In this document: in pieces, positions 44,030 to 52,217 of the stretch
Numbering within the stretch: position 1 is the stretch's first letter
Layout: each line of letters starts with the position of its first letter
NCBI GenBank assembly: GCA_019115945.1
Contig: DXCO01000037.1
Coordinates: 1-64,000 of the forward strand
Direction: 5' to 3'
From: Candidatus Borkfalkia excrementavium
Lineage (GTDB): Bacteria > Bacillota > Clostridia > Christensenellales > Borkfalkiaceae
Length of the DNA stretch: 64,000 nt
Made by a program: the position numbers and the translations under genes
The notes under the pieces: generated by a model
Told to the model about the DNA's origin: nothing
Database searches by the model: none
What the model saw: only the letters and a program-made list of their open reading frames with translations

Positions 44030-45361
44030 ATGTATTACAAAACTATGCCGGATTATCACTTCAAACCCTTCATTGTAAAGGGCGGCGGACAGGAAGACAA
44101 GCCGTATATTCTAAGAATGGCGCCGCAGGACGACAGACTGGAGTTTGAATGGATGGACTTGTCCGACAGGAGCAGCCGCACATGCACTGCATATATCAGT
44201 TACGACAATCATAACTTTGAAAAAAGAGAAGTTCAATCAAATCATGTCGTTTTGGAAGTTTTGCCTGAAAGAGACGGCTGGATCTTTCTGGAAACTGCAG
44301 ACGGACGAAAGAGCAACAAAAGGCCTTTCCGCAGCGGTTATTATCCGGGCAAAGTTATCAATTATAATCATCCGGATGATACGCAATACGAATTTTCCGG
44401 CCGATATTTGGGCGATCCGTCCATCTTACGGCTTGCGGACGGCACAATATTGGCGTTCATGGATACTTTTGCCGCGAACATGGGCATGAATCTTGGGTTT
44501 TTGTTTCGCTCCGATGATGACGGAAAAACTTGGAATTATGTGACTGACATTCTGCCCGTTTGTTGGGGAATGCTTTTCGAAAACAAAGGCAACGTCTATA
44601 TCTTGGCCGTCACGAAAGAATGCGGCGATCTGGAATTGCTGGAAAGTTTGGATCAGGGCGAAACCTGGCACGGGATTGTGGTCGGAAGAGGAACGGGACA
44701 ATGTTGGAATATGGGCTATCATAAGGGATTGGGCCCCATTCTTCGGCACAACGGGCGCATTTGGTTCGCGTTGGAATACGGCGGATGGGGAAAGAATAAA
44801 TTTATGCCCGTGATCTATTCCGTCGGCGAAAATGAAGATCTGATGGATATTAACAACTGGAAACATACTGCCTTTTTTACGCTCGACGGGAGCCTCGAAG
44901 GGGCAGAAGTCAGTTGGGGCGCGATCGAAGGGAACCTTGTCGTTACGCCGCAGGGCGAGATCGTCGATATTTTGCGGCATGGCCCCAACAAAGCGGTTGT
45001 CCTTTCCGTGGATAAAAACAATCCGGAAGCGGATCTGAAATTCAAAGAATTCATCGATTTGCCGATTGCCTATTCAAAATTTTATATCCAGCAGCATGAC
45101 GGAATTTATTATGCTATGGGCAATGCTTCTCCTTTCAGAAACGTGCTTGAATTGTATTTTTCCGAAGACCTTCATATATGGAAAAAGAAAAAGACCCTGT
45201 TGGATCTGAGCCGTTATCCCGCGAGGCAGACGGGGATACAGTATCCTACGTTTTTTATCGAGAACAACGAACTCAGGACCGTTTTGCGGGTAGGGTTTAA
45301 CGGTGCCAACAGTTATCATGATTCGAACTGCATAACCTATCACGTTTTTACGATCGATTAA
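44030..45361 (+). CDS. Sialidase-superfamily (BNR/Asp-box) protein, cytoplasmic
   Basis: 443 aa. A six-bladed beta-propeller of the sialidase type is indicated by two Asp boxes, SDDDGKTW at 161-168 and SLDQGETW at 206-213, and by beta-rich repeats to the end. It has no signal peptide and no RIP motif that I can see, so true sialidase activity is uncertain; it may be a different exo-glycosidase or lyase of this fold. It is paired with an N-acetylneuraminate-lyase-like gene 31 bp downstream, which makes sialic acid the first substrate to consider. The ribosome site is GAGGGAAGTGTT. Confidence 0.75.
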   Translation: MYYKTMPDYHFKPFIVKGGGQEDKPYILRMAPQDDRLEFEWMDLSDRSSRTCTAYISYDNHNFEKREVQSNHVVLEVLPERDGWIFLETADGRKSNKRPFRSGYYPGKVINYNHPDDTQYEFSGRYLGDPSILRLADGTILAFMDTFAANMGMNLGFLFRSDDDGKTWNYVTDILPVCWGMLFENKGNVYILAVTKECGDLELLESLDQGETWHGIVVGRGTGQCWNMGYHKGLGPILRHNGRIWFALEYGGWGKNKFMPVIYSVGENEDLMDINNWKHTAFFTLDGSLEGAEVSWGAIEGNLVVTPQGEIVDILRHGPNKAVVLSVDKNNPEADLKFKEFIDLPIAYSKFYIQQHDGIYYAMGNASPFRNVLELYFSEDLHIWKKKKTLLDLSRYPARQTGIQYPTFFIENNELRTVLRVGFNGANSYHDSNCITYHVFTID

Positions 45362-45392
45362 AGGTTTCCGAAAAATAGGGGGGTTAGAAATA

Positions 45393-46304
45393 ATGCAACG
45401 ATTGAATCAAGGCGTATATCCGACGATGCTGACGCCGTTCCGCAACGGGAAGATCGATTTCAAAGCGGTTGATGAGATCTTGGAATTTTATATAAAATCG
45501 CGCGTAGACGGGGTATTTGCCGTTTGTCAATCGAGCGAAATGTTCCAACTGAGCCTTAAAGAAAAGGTTTCGCTTGCAAAACATATCGTAGAGGTTGCCG
45601 ACGGAAGAATCAATGTCGTCGCGTCGGGTCACACATCAGACGGCATCGAGGCGCAGGCGGAAGAATTGAATGCGATCAACGATTCGGGAGTCGACGCTGT
45701 CGTTTTGGTGAGCAACCGATTGGATCTGGAAAACGCGGGCGACGAAACTTGGATTGAAAACGCCGAAAATCTCGTCGGCAGACTGAACAAAAATATGCGC
45801 CTGGGCCTCTACGAATGTCCGAGGCCTTATAAGCGTCTTTTATCTGAAAAAATTTTAGATTGGTGTATAAAAAAAGGGCGTTTTTCTTTTATCAAAGACA
45901 CATGCTGTTCTCCGGAATTGCTGAAAAAAAGGCTGGAACAATTAAAGGGCAGCCCGATCATGCTGTTCAATGCAAACGCGCAGACGCTGTATTATTCTCT
46001 GAAATTGGGGGCGGCGGGCTATTCCGGAATCATGGCAAACTTTCACCCGAAACTCTACGTATGGCTGACGCATAACACGGACGACGAGAAGGCGCAGACG
46101 ATCGGCGAACTGCTCGAATTTATGTGCATGATCGAAAATGAAGTCTATCCCGTAACGGGGAAATATGCGCTTCAGTTGAACGGTATTTGCGCGACGCTCG
46201 AAACTCGGTCCGCCTGTATACACGGGTTTACGGCTTATCAGAAAAAAATTATAGACGATCTGCATAGCCTGTCCATGAAAATAGAATCTTTTTTGGGTAT
46301 TTAA
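45393..46304 (+). CDS. DapA/NanA-family aldolase (N-acetylneuraminate lyase-like)
   Basis: 303 aa. A TIM-barrel class I aldolase: the Schiff-base Lys is K168 (FSFIKDTCC), and the conserved Tyr is Y140 (LGLYECP). The substrate motif that is GTTGE in DHDPS and GSTGE in NanA is CQSSEM here, so it belongs to an atypical branch and may not act on pyruvate plus ManNAc. Context with a sialidase-fold protein favours a sugar-acid aldolase. No nanE or nanK is nearby. Confidence 0.82.
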   Translation: MQRLNQGVYPTMLTPFRNGKIDFKAVDEILEFYIKSRVDGVFAVCQSSEMFQLSLKEKVSLAKHIVEVADGRINVVASGHTSDGIEAQAEELNAINDSGVDAVVLVSNRLDLENAGDETWIENAENLVGRLNKNMRLGLYECPRPYKRLLSEKILDWCIKKGRFSFIKDTCCSPELLKKRLEQLKGSPIMLFNANAQTLYYSLKLGAAGYSGIMANFHPKLYVWLTHNTDDEKAQTIGELLEFMCMIENEVYPVTGKYALQLNGICATLETRSACIHGFTAYQKKIIDDLHSLSMKIESFLGI

Positions 46305-46326
46305 GAAATCGCTTTAGAAATAAACG

Positions 46327-46357
46327 ACGGCGGCCGCATGCATGCGGCCGCCGTTTT
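46327..46357. terminator. Perfect palindrome, bidirectional terminator
   Basis: ACGGCGGCCGCATG/CATGCGGCCGCCGT, a 28-bp perfect palindrome followed by TTTT on the plus strand, lies between two convergent genes. Confidence 0.8.
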
Positions 46358-46369
46358 CATATTCGGCAT

Positions 46370-47254
46370 TCAGGTCTTTACGCTGTTGCGGTATTGCGAC
46401 AGCGAAACTTTTGCATATTTTTCGAATGCTGTCGCAAAGTGAGAAGGGGAACTGAAATTGAGCATGTCCGCAAGTTGGGCAAACGTGTACTTGTTTTCGC
46501 GGATAAGTTTTTTCGCTTCCCGTATTTTCAGTTGCGAAAAATACTGAAAGATCGTCAGCCCCGTCTCCTTTTTGAAGCGGGTGCACAAAAAAGTTTTTCC
46601 GTAATTGAAAAAGTGCGAAATGTTTTCCAGATCGATCTTGTTATAGATATTCTGCGAAAGGTAATCTTTGACGGCGTCGACAATGGATTCGTTCGATTTC
46701 GTCTGTACGCCGATCGGCCGTTCAGGAGGGGCGGAAATTTCGTTTTGGGATCGGAGCAGTGTGATCAGCAGCATTTCAAGGTTCAGTTTGATCATCTGCA
46801 TGCCGCCGTACACGGGGCGCGGCAGAAGTTCGAGTTTTTTGTTTTTGGTGTAAAATGTGGGCAGATCGAACGTCTTGTCCGCTTCCGAGATGATGTTGGA
46901 AATATAATGTTTTACGTGAGGGTCGATTTTATATTTTTCCGCATAGTTTCCAAGGCGGTAGAGTGCTTTTGACATGCATACAAAACTGATGACAAACACC
47001 GAACAGGTTTTGCCGTTGGAAGATATTTTATGAAATACGTTCGGCTGATGGATGAGCATTTCTCCGCTTTTGAGTAATACTTCCGTATCGTTTTGCGTTA
47101 CGATGACTTCGTTTCCGTCGCAATAAACGATCTCCCAAAAATTGTGAGACTCGCCCTTGAATTTATAATTGGCGGGAAACTCAAAATAATGAATGGTGAC
47201 GATTTTTTGAATGTTCAGAACATTTTGGATCCTGTGCTGAAAAAATTCTTTCAT
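46370..47254 (-). CDS. AraC-family transcriptional regulator (module B / sialidase locus)
   Basis: 294 aa. An N-terminal cupin sensor (HNFWEIVYCDGNEVIVTQN, HQPNVFHKI) and a C-terminal AraC DNA-binding domain (IDLENISHFFNYGKTFLCTRFKKETG and YTFAQLADMLNFSSPSHFATAFEKYAKVSLSQYR). It is divergent from the GH123-like gene and convergent with the aldolase, so it sits between the two transcription units that share the TGCGAAATTTT element and is their likely regulator. Confidence 0.9.
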   Translation of the reverse strand: MKEFFQHRIQNVLNIQKIVTIHYFEFPANYKFKGESHNFWEIVYCDGNEVIVTQNDTEVLLKSGEMLIHQPNVFHKISSNGKTCSVFVISFVCMSKALYRLGNYAEKYKIDPHVKHYISNIISEADKTFDLPTFYTKNKKLELLPRPVYGGMQMIKLNLEMLLITLLRSQNEISAPPERPIGVQTKSNESIVDAVKDYLSQNIYNKIDLENISHFFNYGKTFLCTRFKKETGLTIFQYFSQLKIREAKKLIRENKYTFAQLADMLNFSSPSHFATAFEKYAKVSLSQYRNSVKT

Positions 47255-47291
47255 TTTTTATTCCATCCTGTCAGTTTTTTTCATAAATCTG

Positions 47292-47323
47292 TTGACAATT
47301 CGGCTCGGGGGGGGGGGTATAAT
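47292..47323 (+). promoter_or_regulatory. Poly(G)-spacer promoter 2
   Basis: Perfect TTGACA (47292-47297) and perfect TATAAT (47318-47323) are 20 bp apart, with eleven G residues (47307-47317) directly before the -10 box. The flanks CTCG(n)TATAATAG and GGAG match promoter 1. It faces the GH123-like gene. The TTGACA overlaps the upstream region of the minus-strand AraC gene. Confidence 0.7.
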
Positions 47324-47467
47324 AGAGGAGTGTTTTGTACGAAGAGAGGAGATGTGGGAGGATTTTACTGAGCAAAAAGAGGGTGCTTTTATATTTCGAG
47401 TATCTGCGTTTTTTTCTTCAGTTTTCCTGTAAATAGTATAAATCCAAATGAAAAATTTGTCAATATT

Positions 47468-47496
47468 ATGCGAAAGAATCTGATAGTAATGCGAAA
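47468..47496. promoter_or_regulatory. Direct-repeat AraC operator, copy 2
   Basis: ATGCGAAA at 47468-47475 and again at 47489-47496, a spacing of 21 bp or two helical turns, placed just before the -35 box. The second half continues ATTTT and matches 43907-43917. Confidence 0.7.
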
Positions 47497-47505
47497 TTTT
47501 ATGTA

Positions 47506-47533
47506 TTGTCTTTTGAAAAATCTGACTTATAAT
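47506..47533 (+). promoter_or_regulatory. Second promoter of module B
   Basis: TTGTCT (47506-47511), a 16-bp spacer and perfect TATAAT (47528-47533), 26 bp before the ATG. Its upstream half is homologous to the 43923 promoter. Confidence 0.7.
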
Positions 47534-47558
47534 TAAAGTATAGGAGAATCAAAAGGCT

Positions 47559-49289
47559 ATGAAATGGACAATCATTGACGGTTACACAAAATTCAGAGAA
47601 TATGAGGGTGTCGAATTCTTTTACAAGTTCGAAGAGAACTTCCGCGATAAAACCCCCGCGCTTCTTTCGGCGAAAAACGACGAGATCTGTTTTCAGGTTC
47701 TGATGATCGATGAAGAAGAGTTTGCGTTCACCTGCGGGAAAGAACCGTACTTTACCGTGCAGGGCCTGCTGCCCGTGTACAGGGTGGAGGTGCTTTTGGA
47801 GGACGGCGATGTCACGGCGGAATGTTTTCCCGAGGATTTTATCGACGATGACGACGGCCTCAGATATTCTGACATTCTTTTGAAAACGGAGCAAAAGCAC
47901 TGCGCGAAATACCAGCCGGGAATTCTGTTCGTAAAATTGAACGTCCCCGCAGGGGCAAAGACGGGCAGGCATAGCGGCATGATCAATATCTATTCGCGCG
48001 TCATGACTGACGACGAAAGACTTATAGAGAGCAAGGATTTTTCTTTTGACGTTTACGATTACGTGTTTTCTCCCGCAAGCGAACAAAAATTCTGCCTTGA
48101 CCTTTGGCAGCATTGTTCGAATATTGCAAGATATCACGAGGTGGGGCTGTTTTCGGACGAGCACTTTGCGATCCTGAAAAAATATGTGCAGAGTCTCGCT
48201 CAGTTGGGGCAGAAGGCGATCACCGTAGTGGCGAGCGACGCGCCTTGGTGCTCGCAGCGCGCTTACAACCATATTACGGGACAGTCGGATCTTTTCGAAT
48301 ACGCGATGATGCGTGCCGTTAGGGACAGAAACGGACAATTTGCTTTTGATTTTTCGCCCATGAAGAGGTACATAGATCTTTGTATGGATTGCGGCATCGC
48401 CGAAGAGATCGACGTATTCGGCCTGATCGGTATCTGGCAGGACGATTTCATGAAATTGGGCGACATCGTCGAAGGGGAAAAGGGCGCACCCCGCATCCGC
48501 TATTACGACGAGGCGGAAGGCGCGTTCCGGTACATGCGCAGAAAGGAAGAGGTGGAACTGTATCTGGAAGCGCTGTTCAGATTTTTCTCGGAAGAAGGGT
48601 GGCTGGAAAAAGTAAGAGTTATCGCTGACGAACCGGCAGAATGGGATTCTTATCTCGAAAAAAAGTGTCAGTTGGAAAAACTGCGGCCGAATATCAAATA
48701 TAAGACGGCCATCAACCATGCGGAAGCGCTCAAATACATCGCTCCCGAAAGTACGGATATCGCGCCTTTCATTCTGCTCTTCGGGGAAGATGCCGACGAC
48801 GTGATCGAATATAAGAAAGCCAACGAAAATTCCAAAGTTTATTATTATGTCTGCGGGGGGCCGTTGTTTCCCAACACGTTTATTCTTTCCTCTCTTCTCG
48901 AATGCAGGCTGATCCCGATTCTGGCAGAGTTCATGAATCTGGACGGCTTTCTGCGTTGGAATTATACGGTTTGGCCGAAAGACCCGCGTTCGCAGTTGCA
49001 TTATATGTTCCATTCGGGGGATTTGAACTTTGTCTATCCTTCCCGCGGCGGAGATGTTTTGCTGTCGTTAAGATATTTCGCGCTGAAAGCGGGCATCAAA
49101 GAGTTCGAACTTCTCAAAGAGGTGGGCGAAGAAACGAGACAGAAAGTTTACGATCTTCTGATCAAGGACAAAAAATTCTACATCCAACTCAAACATAAGG
49201 TCGCTTCGGAGTGTTTTTCGTTGGACGCAAAGGATTATGCTGAGGCAAAACGCATATTGCTGCAAGAAGCGGGCAAGAAATCTTTATAA
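47559..49289 (+). CDS. DUF4091 / GH123-like glycoside hydrolase
   Basis: 576 aa. It matches the layout of GH123 N-acetyl-beta-galactosaminidases: an N-terminal beta-sandwich (about 1-165) and a TIM barrel ending in a DUF4091-type region. The Asp-Glu pair D357-E358 (VIADEP) corresponds to the catalytic DE of the family, which uses the substrate N-acetyl group. No signal peptide is seen, so it is cytoplasmic and would act on imported GalNAc-containing oligosaccharides. It starts behind TAGGAGAATCAAAAGGCT and is the first gene of module B. Confidence 0.75.
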   Translation: MKWTIIDGYTKFREYEGVEFFYKFEENFRDKTPALLSAKNDEICFQVLMIDEEEFAFTCGKEPYFTVQGLLPVYRVEVLLEDGDVTAECFPEDFIDDDDGLRYSDILLKTEQKHCAKYQPGILFVKLNVPAGAKTGRHSGMINIYSRVMTDDERLIESKDFSFDVYDYVFSPASEQKFCLDLWQHCSNIARYHEVGLFSDEHFAILKKYVQSLAQLGQKAITVVASDAPWCSQRAYNHITGQSDLFEYAMMRAVRDRNGQFAFDFSPMKRYIDLCMDCGIAEEIDVFGLIGIWQDDFMKLGDIVEGEKGAPRIRYYDEAEGAFRYMRRKEEVELYLEALFRFFSEEGWLEKVRVIADEPAEWDSYLEKKCQLEKLRPNIKYKTAINHAEALKYIAPESTDIAPFILLFGEDADDVIEYKKANENSKVYYYVCGGPLFPNTFILSSLLECRLIPILAEFMNLDGFLRWNYTVWPKDPRSQLHYMFHSGDLNFVYPSRGGDVLLSLRYFALKAGIKEFELLKEVGEETRQKVYDLLIKDKKFYIQLKHKVASECFSLDAKDYAEAKRILLQEAGKKSL

Positions 49290-49421
49290 AATTCAAAATA
49301 AAATTTTTTTACATATGTAAAAAGTGCGCATTATCTCAATAATGCGCAATCCATTAATAGAAATTCCGGCCTGCGGACACAGTCCGCGGCCGTAAAATAA
49401 AAAAATACGGAGGTAACAACA
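49290..49421. other. Hairpin-rich gap before the module B binding protein
   Basis: It contains the TTTACATATGTAAA palindrome (near 49308-49322), the perfect TGCGCATTAT/ATAATGCGCA hairpin (near 49325-49348) and GGCCTGCGGAC/GTCCGCGGCC (near 49369-49392). None is followed by a T-run. They may be processing or stabilising structures that set the high level of the binding-protein mRNA. Confidence 0.5.
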
Positions 49422-51218
49422 GTGGCAGGGTTCAAAAAAATTGCAAAACTATTGGTAGCCGCCGCGTTGGCGGGAGCGTTCGTATTTTCCGCAGCGGCAT
49501 GTACCGCGCCCACCAACCCCGATTCGGGCTTGGTAGAACCAGTGGACCGGAACAGGACGCAGTTGTACGTAGGGAATTTTAACAGAGGTTACGGTGACGA
49601 ATGGATTCTCACCCTGAAAGAGCGGTTCGAAGAGTTTTATAAGGATAAGGAATTTGAACCGGGCACGGGAAAGAAGGGTGTCCAAATCATGGTGGATAAT
49701 CTCCAGGAAGCGGGAAATACTTACATCAACTCGATGAAAACTTCGAGGAATGCGGTCATCTTTAACGAACTCGTGTATTATAACGACTACGTGAACCAAG
49801 GGCTGGTCGCGCCGATCGACGATGTTGTCAAAGGCGATCTTTCCGTCTACGGGGATACGGGCACGATCGAGGACAAGATGTATGATCAGCACAAGAAATT
49901 TTATAAATCTATAGACGGGCATTATTACGGTATTCCGCACTATTCGTCATTTACGGGCATCATTTACGACGTGGATATGTTCGATAATGCGGGCCTTTAT
50001 TTTGCCTATGATCAAGAAAACAGCATGGATGGGTTTATCATCAATAAATCCGATCGCAGGTCTGCCGGTCCCGACGGAGAATATTGCCAGGTATGTGCCG
50101 CCAACGGATACAATTATTCCGCGCATAACTGTGACGACGGTCTGCCCGCCACGTATGATGAGTATTTTCGCCTCTGCGATTACATAGATGCAATGGGAGA
50201 TATGGCGACCATTTGGACGGGTACTCATCGCGCATATTATTTGGGTTATCTCCTGCGTTCTTTGGCTGTCGACTATGAGGGGATGGACCAAATTCTGCTC
50301 AATTATGATTTTTCCGGTACGGCGACAAATCTGGTGGAGAGCATCGATGCGGACGGTACCGTGCACAAGAGGGCCGCAACGCCCATCCAGAACAGCAACG
50401 GTTACGAACTGTATACTTCCGCCGGCAGATATTATGCGTTGGATTTTCTGCACAGGCTGATCTTCAACGAAGAAGGGAAAAGTTCGGGATACTGGTATCC
50501 GAACAGTTTCACCGGCGGTATGAGCCAGCTCGAGGCGCAGGACCTTTATCTGACGAGCGTGTATGAAAACGAGCGCATCGCAATGCTGTTCGACGGCATT
50601 TGGTGGGAAAACGAGGCGAAGGACACTTTCCGCGACATGTCCGTGGGCGACAGCAGCATGTCCCGTGAAAACCGCAGGTTCGGATTTATGCCTTTCCCCA
50701 AGGCGGAAGCAAAAGATGTAGGCGTCAAGAAAAATACGATGATGGATACCCTGTATTCCATGGCGTTCATCAACGCAAATTGCATGGACGATCCCGTAAC
50801 ATATGATTTGGCCAAAAAGTTCCTGATGTTCGCATATACGCAGGAGTCTTTGGAAGAATTTACTGTTGTTACAAGTGCGCCGAAGAGTCTGAAATATGAA
50901 ATCAGTTCGGAAAATCAGAAAAAGATGTCTTACTTTGGCCGCAGTGTATGGAACAACTATAAAAATTCTGATGTTGTATATCCTATCAGCACCAATTCGC
51001 TTTATCTGAACAACCAAAGTTCTTTTGAATATGCAAGTACTTTCAGAACGGAAGTGAACGATGTCGTCTATACGGATATCGGCTCGGCAATGTATAACAA
51101 CGGTTTCACCGCAAAACAGATGTTTGAAGGAATTGCAGCCGTCAACAGCAAGACAAGTTGGGAAAATGCGTACGAACAGTATTTCGAAAAGGATACAAAA
51201 ACTTCCGTCCTTTCTTAA
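49422..51218 (+). CDS. Carbohydrate ABC transporter substrate-binding lipoprotein (module B)
   Basis: 598 aa. It starts at GTG 49422 after GGAGGTAACAACA. Lipobox SAAAC, Cys27. Family 1-type extracellular binding protein with the same distinctive blocks as the module A protein (FTGIIYDVDMFDNA, DDGLPATYDEYFRLCD, GIWWENEAKD), but about 60 residues longer, with insertions such as a CQVCAANGYNYSAHNCDDG stretch that holds three Cys. It is expected to capture an oligosaccharide for the permease pair downstream. Confidence 0.9.
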   Translation: MAGFKKIAKLLVAAALAGAFVFSAAACTAPTNPDSGLVEPVDRNRTQLYVGNFNRGYGDEWILTLKERFEEFYKDKEFEPGTGKKGVQIMVDNLQEAGNTYINSMKTSRNAVIFNELVYYNDYVNQGLVAPIDDVVKGDLSVYGDTGTIEDKMYDQHKKFYKSIDGHYYGIPHYSSFTGIIYDVDMFDNAGLYFAYDQENSMDGFIINKSDRRSAGPDGEYCQVCAANGYNYSAHNCDDGLPATYDEYFRLCDYIDAMGDMATIWTGTHRAYYLGYLLRSLAVDYEGMDQILLNYDFSGTATNLVESIDADGTVHKRAATPIQNSNGYELYTSAGRYYALDFLHRLIFNEEGKSSGYWYPNSFTGGMSQLEAQDLYLTSVYENERIAMLFDGIWWENEAKDTFRDMSVGDSSMSRENRRFGFMPFPKAEAKDVGVKKNTMMDTLYSMAFINANCMDDPVTYDLAKKFLMFAYTQESLEEFTVVTSAPKSLKYEISSENQKKMSYFGRSVWNNYKNSDVVYPISTNSLYLNNQSSFEYASTFRTEVNDVVYTDIGSAMYNNGFTAKQMFEGIAAVNSKTSWENAYEQYFEKDTKTSVLS

Positions 51219-51229
51219 AGAGGTGCATT

Positions 51230-52207
51230 ATGCAGGAAAACAATACGGCCGCAGCGGTCGGAGCGGAGCATGCGGAGGGCCCTCAGAAGCCCTCCCCCAA
51301 ACATAAGGGGTTTGCGACCGCAAAGAAAAAAGATCTCATTTTTTATTGTATCCTGAGCGCTTTCCCGATCGCGCAGTTCGCAATCTTTTACGTAGGCGTC
51401 AATTTCAACTCTTTTCTTCTGGCGTTCAAAAGTTACGATGCCGTAACGGGCGTCATGTCGTGGGTCGGGTTCGACAACATAGTGGATGCATTCAAAGCCA
51501 TGACGACCCAGTACGAGTTGACCGTCGCAGCCAAAAATTCGATCATCGCGTATTTATGCGGATTGTTGATAGGCGTGCCTCTGGCTCTGCTGTTCAGTTA
51601 TTACATTTATAAAAAAATGTTCCTGTCCGGATTTTTCAGGGTCGTTCTGTTTCTGCCTTCCATTCTCTCGGCGATCGCGATGTCCGTCATGTTTTATTAT
51701 TTTGCCGAGCGCGCCATTCCCGAATACTTGGAGACTCTGTTCGGCAGCCAGATCAGGGGGCTTCTGTCCAACCCGGATACGGCCTTTGCTACGCTGATAT
51801 TTTATACCAACTGGATCGGGTTCGGCACGAGCACGCTGATGTATTCCGGCGCGATGAACTCCATCTCCGAATCGGTAGTGGAAGCGGCGGAACTGGACGG
51901 GGCGTCGCCGCTCCGCGAGTTTATATCCGTAACTCTTCCGCTCATCTATCCGACGATCGTCACCTTTCTGGTGGTCGGCGTCGCGGGGATCTTCACGCAG
52001 CAACTCAACATCTACAGTATGTACGGTACGGGAGCGGAAACGTATCTGAATACGTTCGGTTATTATCTCTACCGTGAAACGAGTAAAATGCATATGTCCG
52101 ATTATCCGCTTTTGAGCAGCCTCGGCCTGTTGATGACGATCGTCGCCGCGCCGCTCACATTGATCGTAAAATATCTGCTCGAAAAATTCGGGCCGAGCGT
52201 GGATTGA
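51230..52207 (+). CDS. Carbohydrate ABC transporter permease, MalF/UgpA type (module B)
   Basis: 325 aa. A polar N-terminal tail (about 35 residues, Ala/Lys/Pro-rich) precedes six transmembrane segments. The EAA motif is VEAAELDGASPLREFISVTLPLIYP. ATG 51230 has an AAAGAGGTGCATT ribosome site; the track start 51158 overlaps the binding-protein gene. Paralogous to 33293, including GVNFNSFLLAFKS. Confidence 0.92.
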   Translation: MQENNTAAAVGAEHAEGPQKPSPKHKGFATAKKKDLIFYCILSAFPIAQFAIFYVGVNFNSFLLAFKSYDAVTGVMSWVGFDNIVDAFKAMTTQYELTVAAKNSIIAYLCGLLIGVPLALLFSYYIYKKMFLSGFFRVVLFLPSILSAIAMSVMFYYFAERAIPEYLETLFGSQIRGLLSNPDTAFATLIFYTNWIGFGTSTLMYSGAMNSISESVVEAAELDGASPLREFISVTLPLIYPTIVTFLVVGVAGIFTQQLNIYSMYGTGAETYLNTFGYYLYRETSKMHMSDYPLLSSLGLLMTIVAAPLTLIVKYLLEKFGPSVD

Positions 52208-52217
52208 GGAGGCGGAT

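Larger units (their letters stand above)
47255..47558. other. Divergent regulatory region of module B
   Basis: 304 bp with no supported gene. It holds the poly(G) promoter (47292-47323), a pair of ATGCGAAA direct repeats 21 bp apart (47468 and 47489), and a second promoter (47506-47533). A 26-codon frame at 47352 was rejected. Confidence 0.6.

Noticed and set aside
28379-47317. Poly(G) tracts as assembly errors
   Set aside because: Homopolymer counts can be wrong by one or two bases, but all three tracts sit in promoter spacers with good -35 and -10 boxes, which error would not produce. Exact lengths should still be treated with caution.
47352-47432. 26-codon frame downstream of the poly(G) promoter 2
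   Set aside because: The GAGGAG stretch abuts the ATG without normal spacing and no similarity supports it. It could be a leader peptide only if translation is shown.
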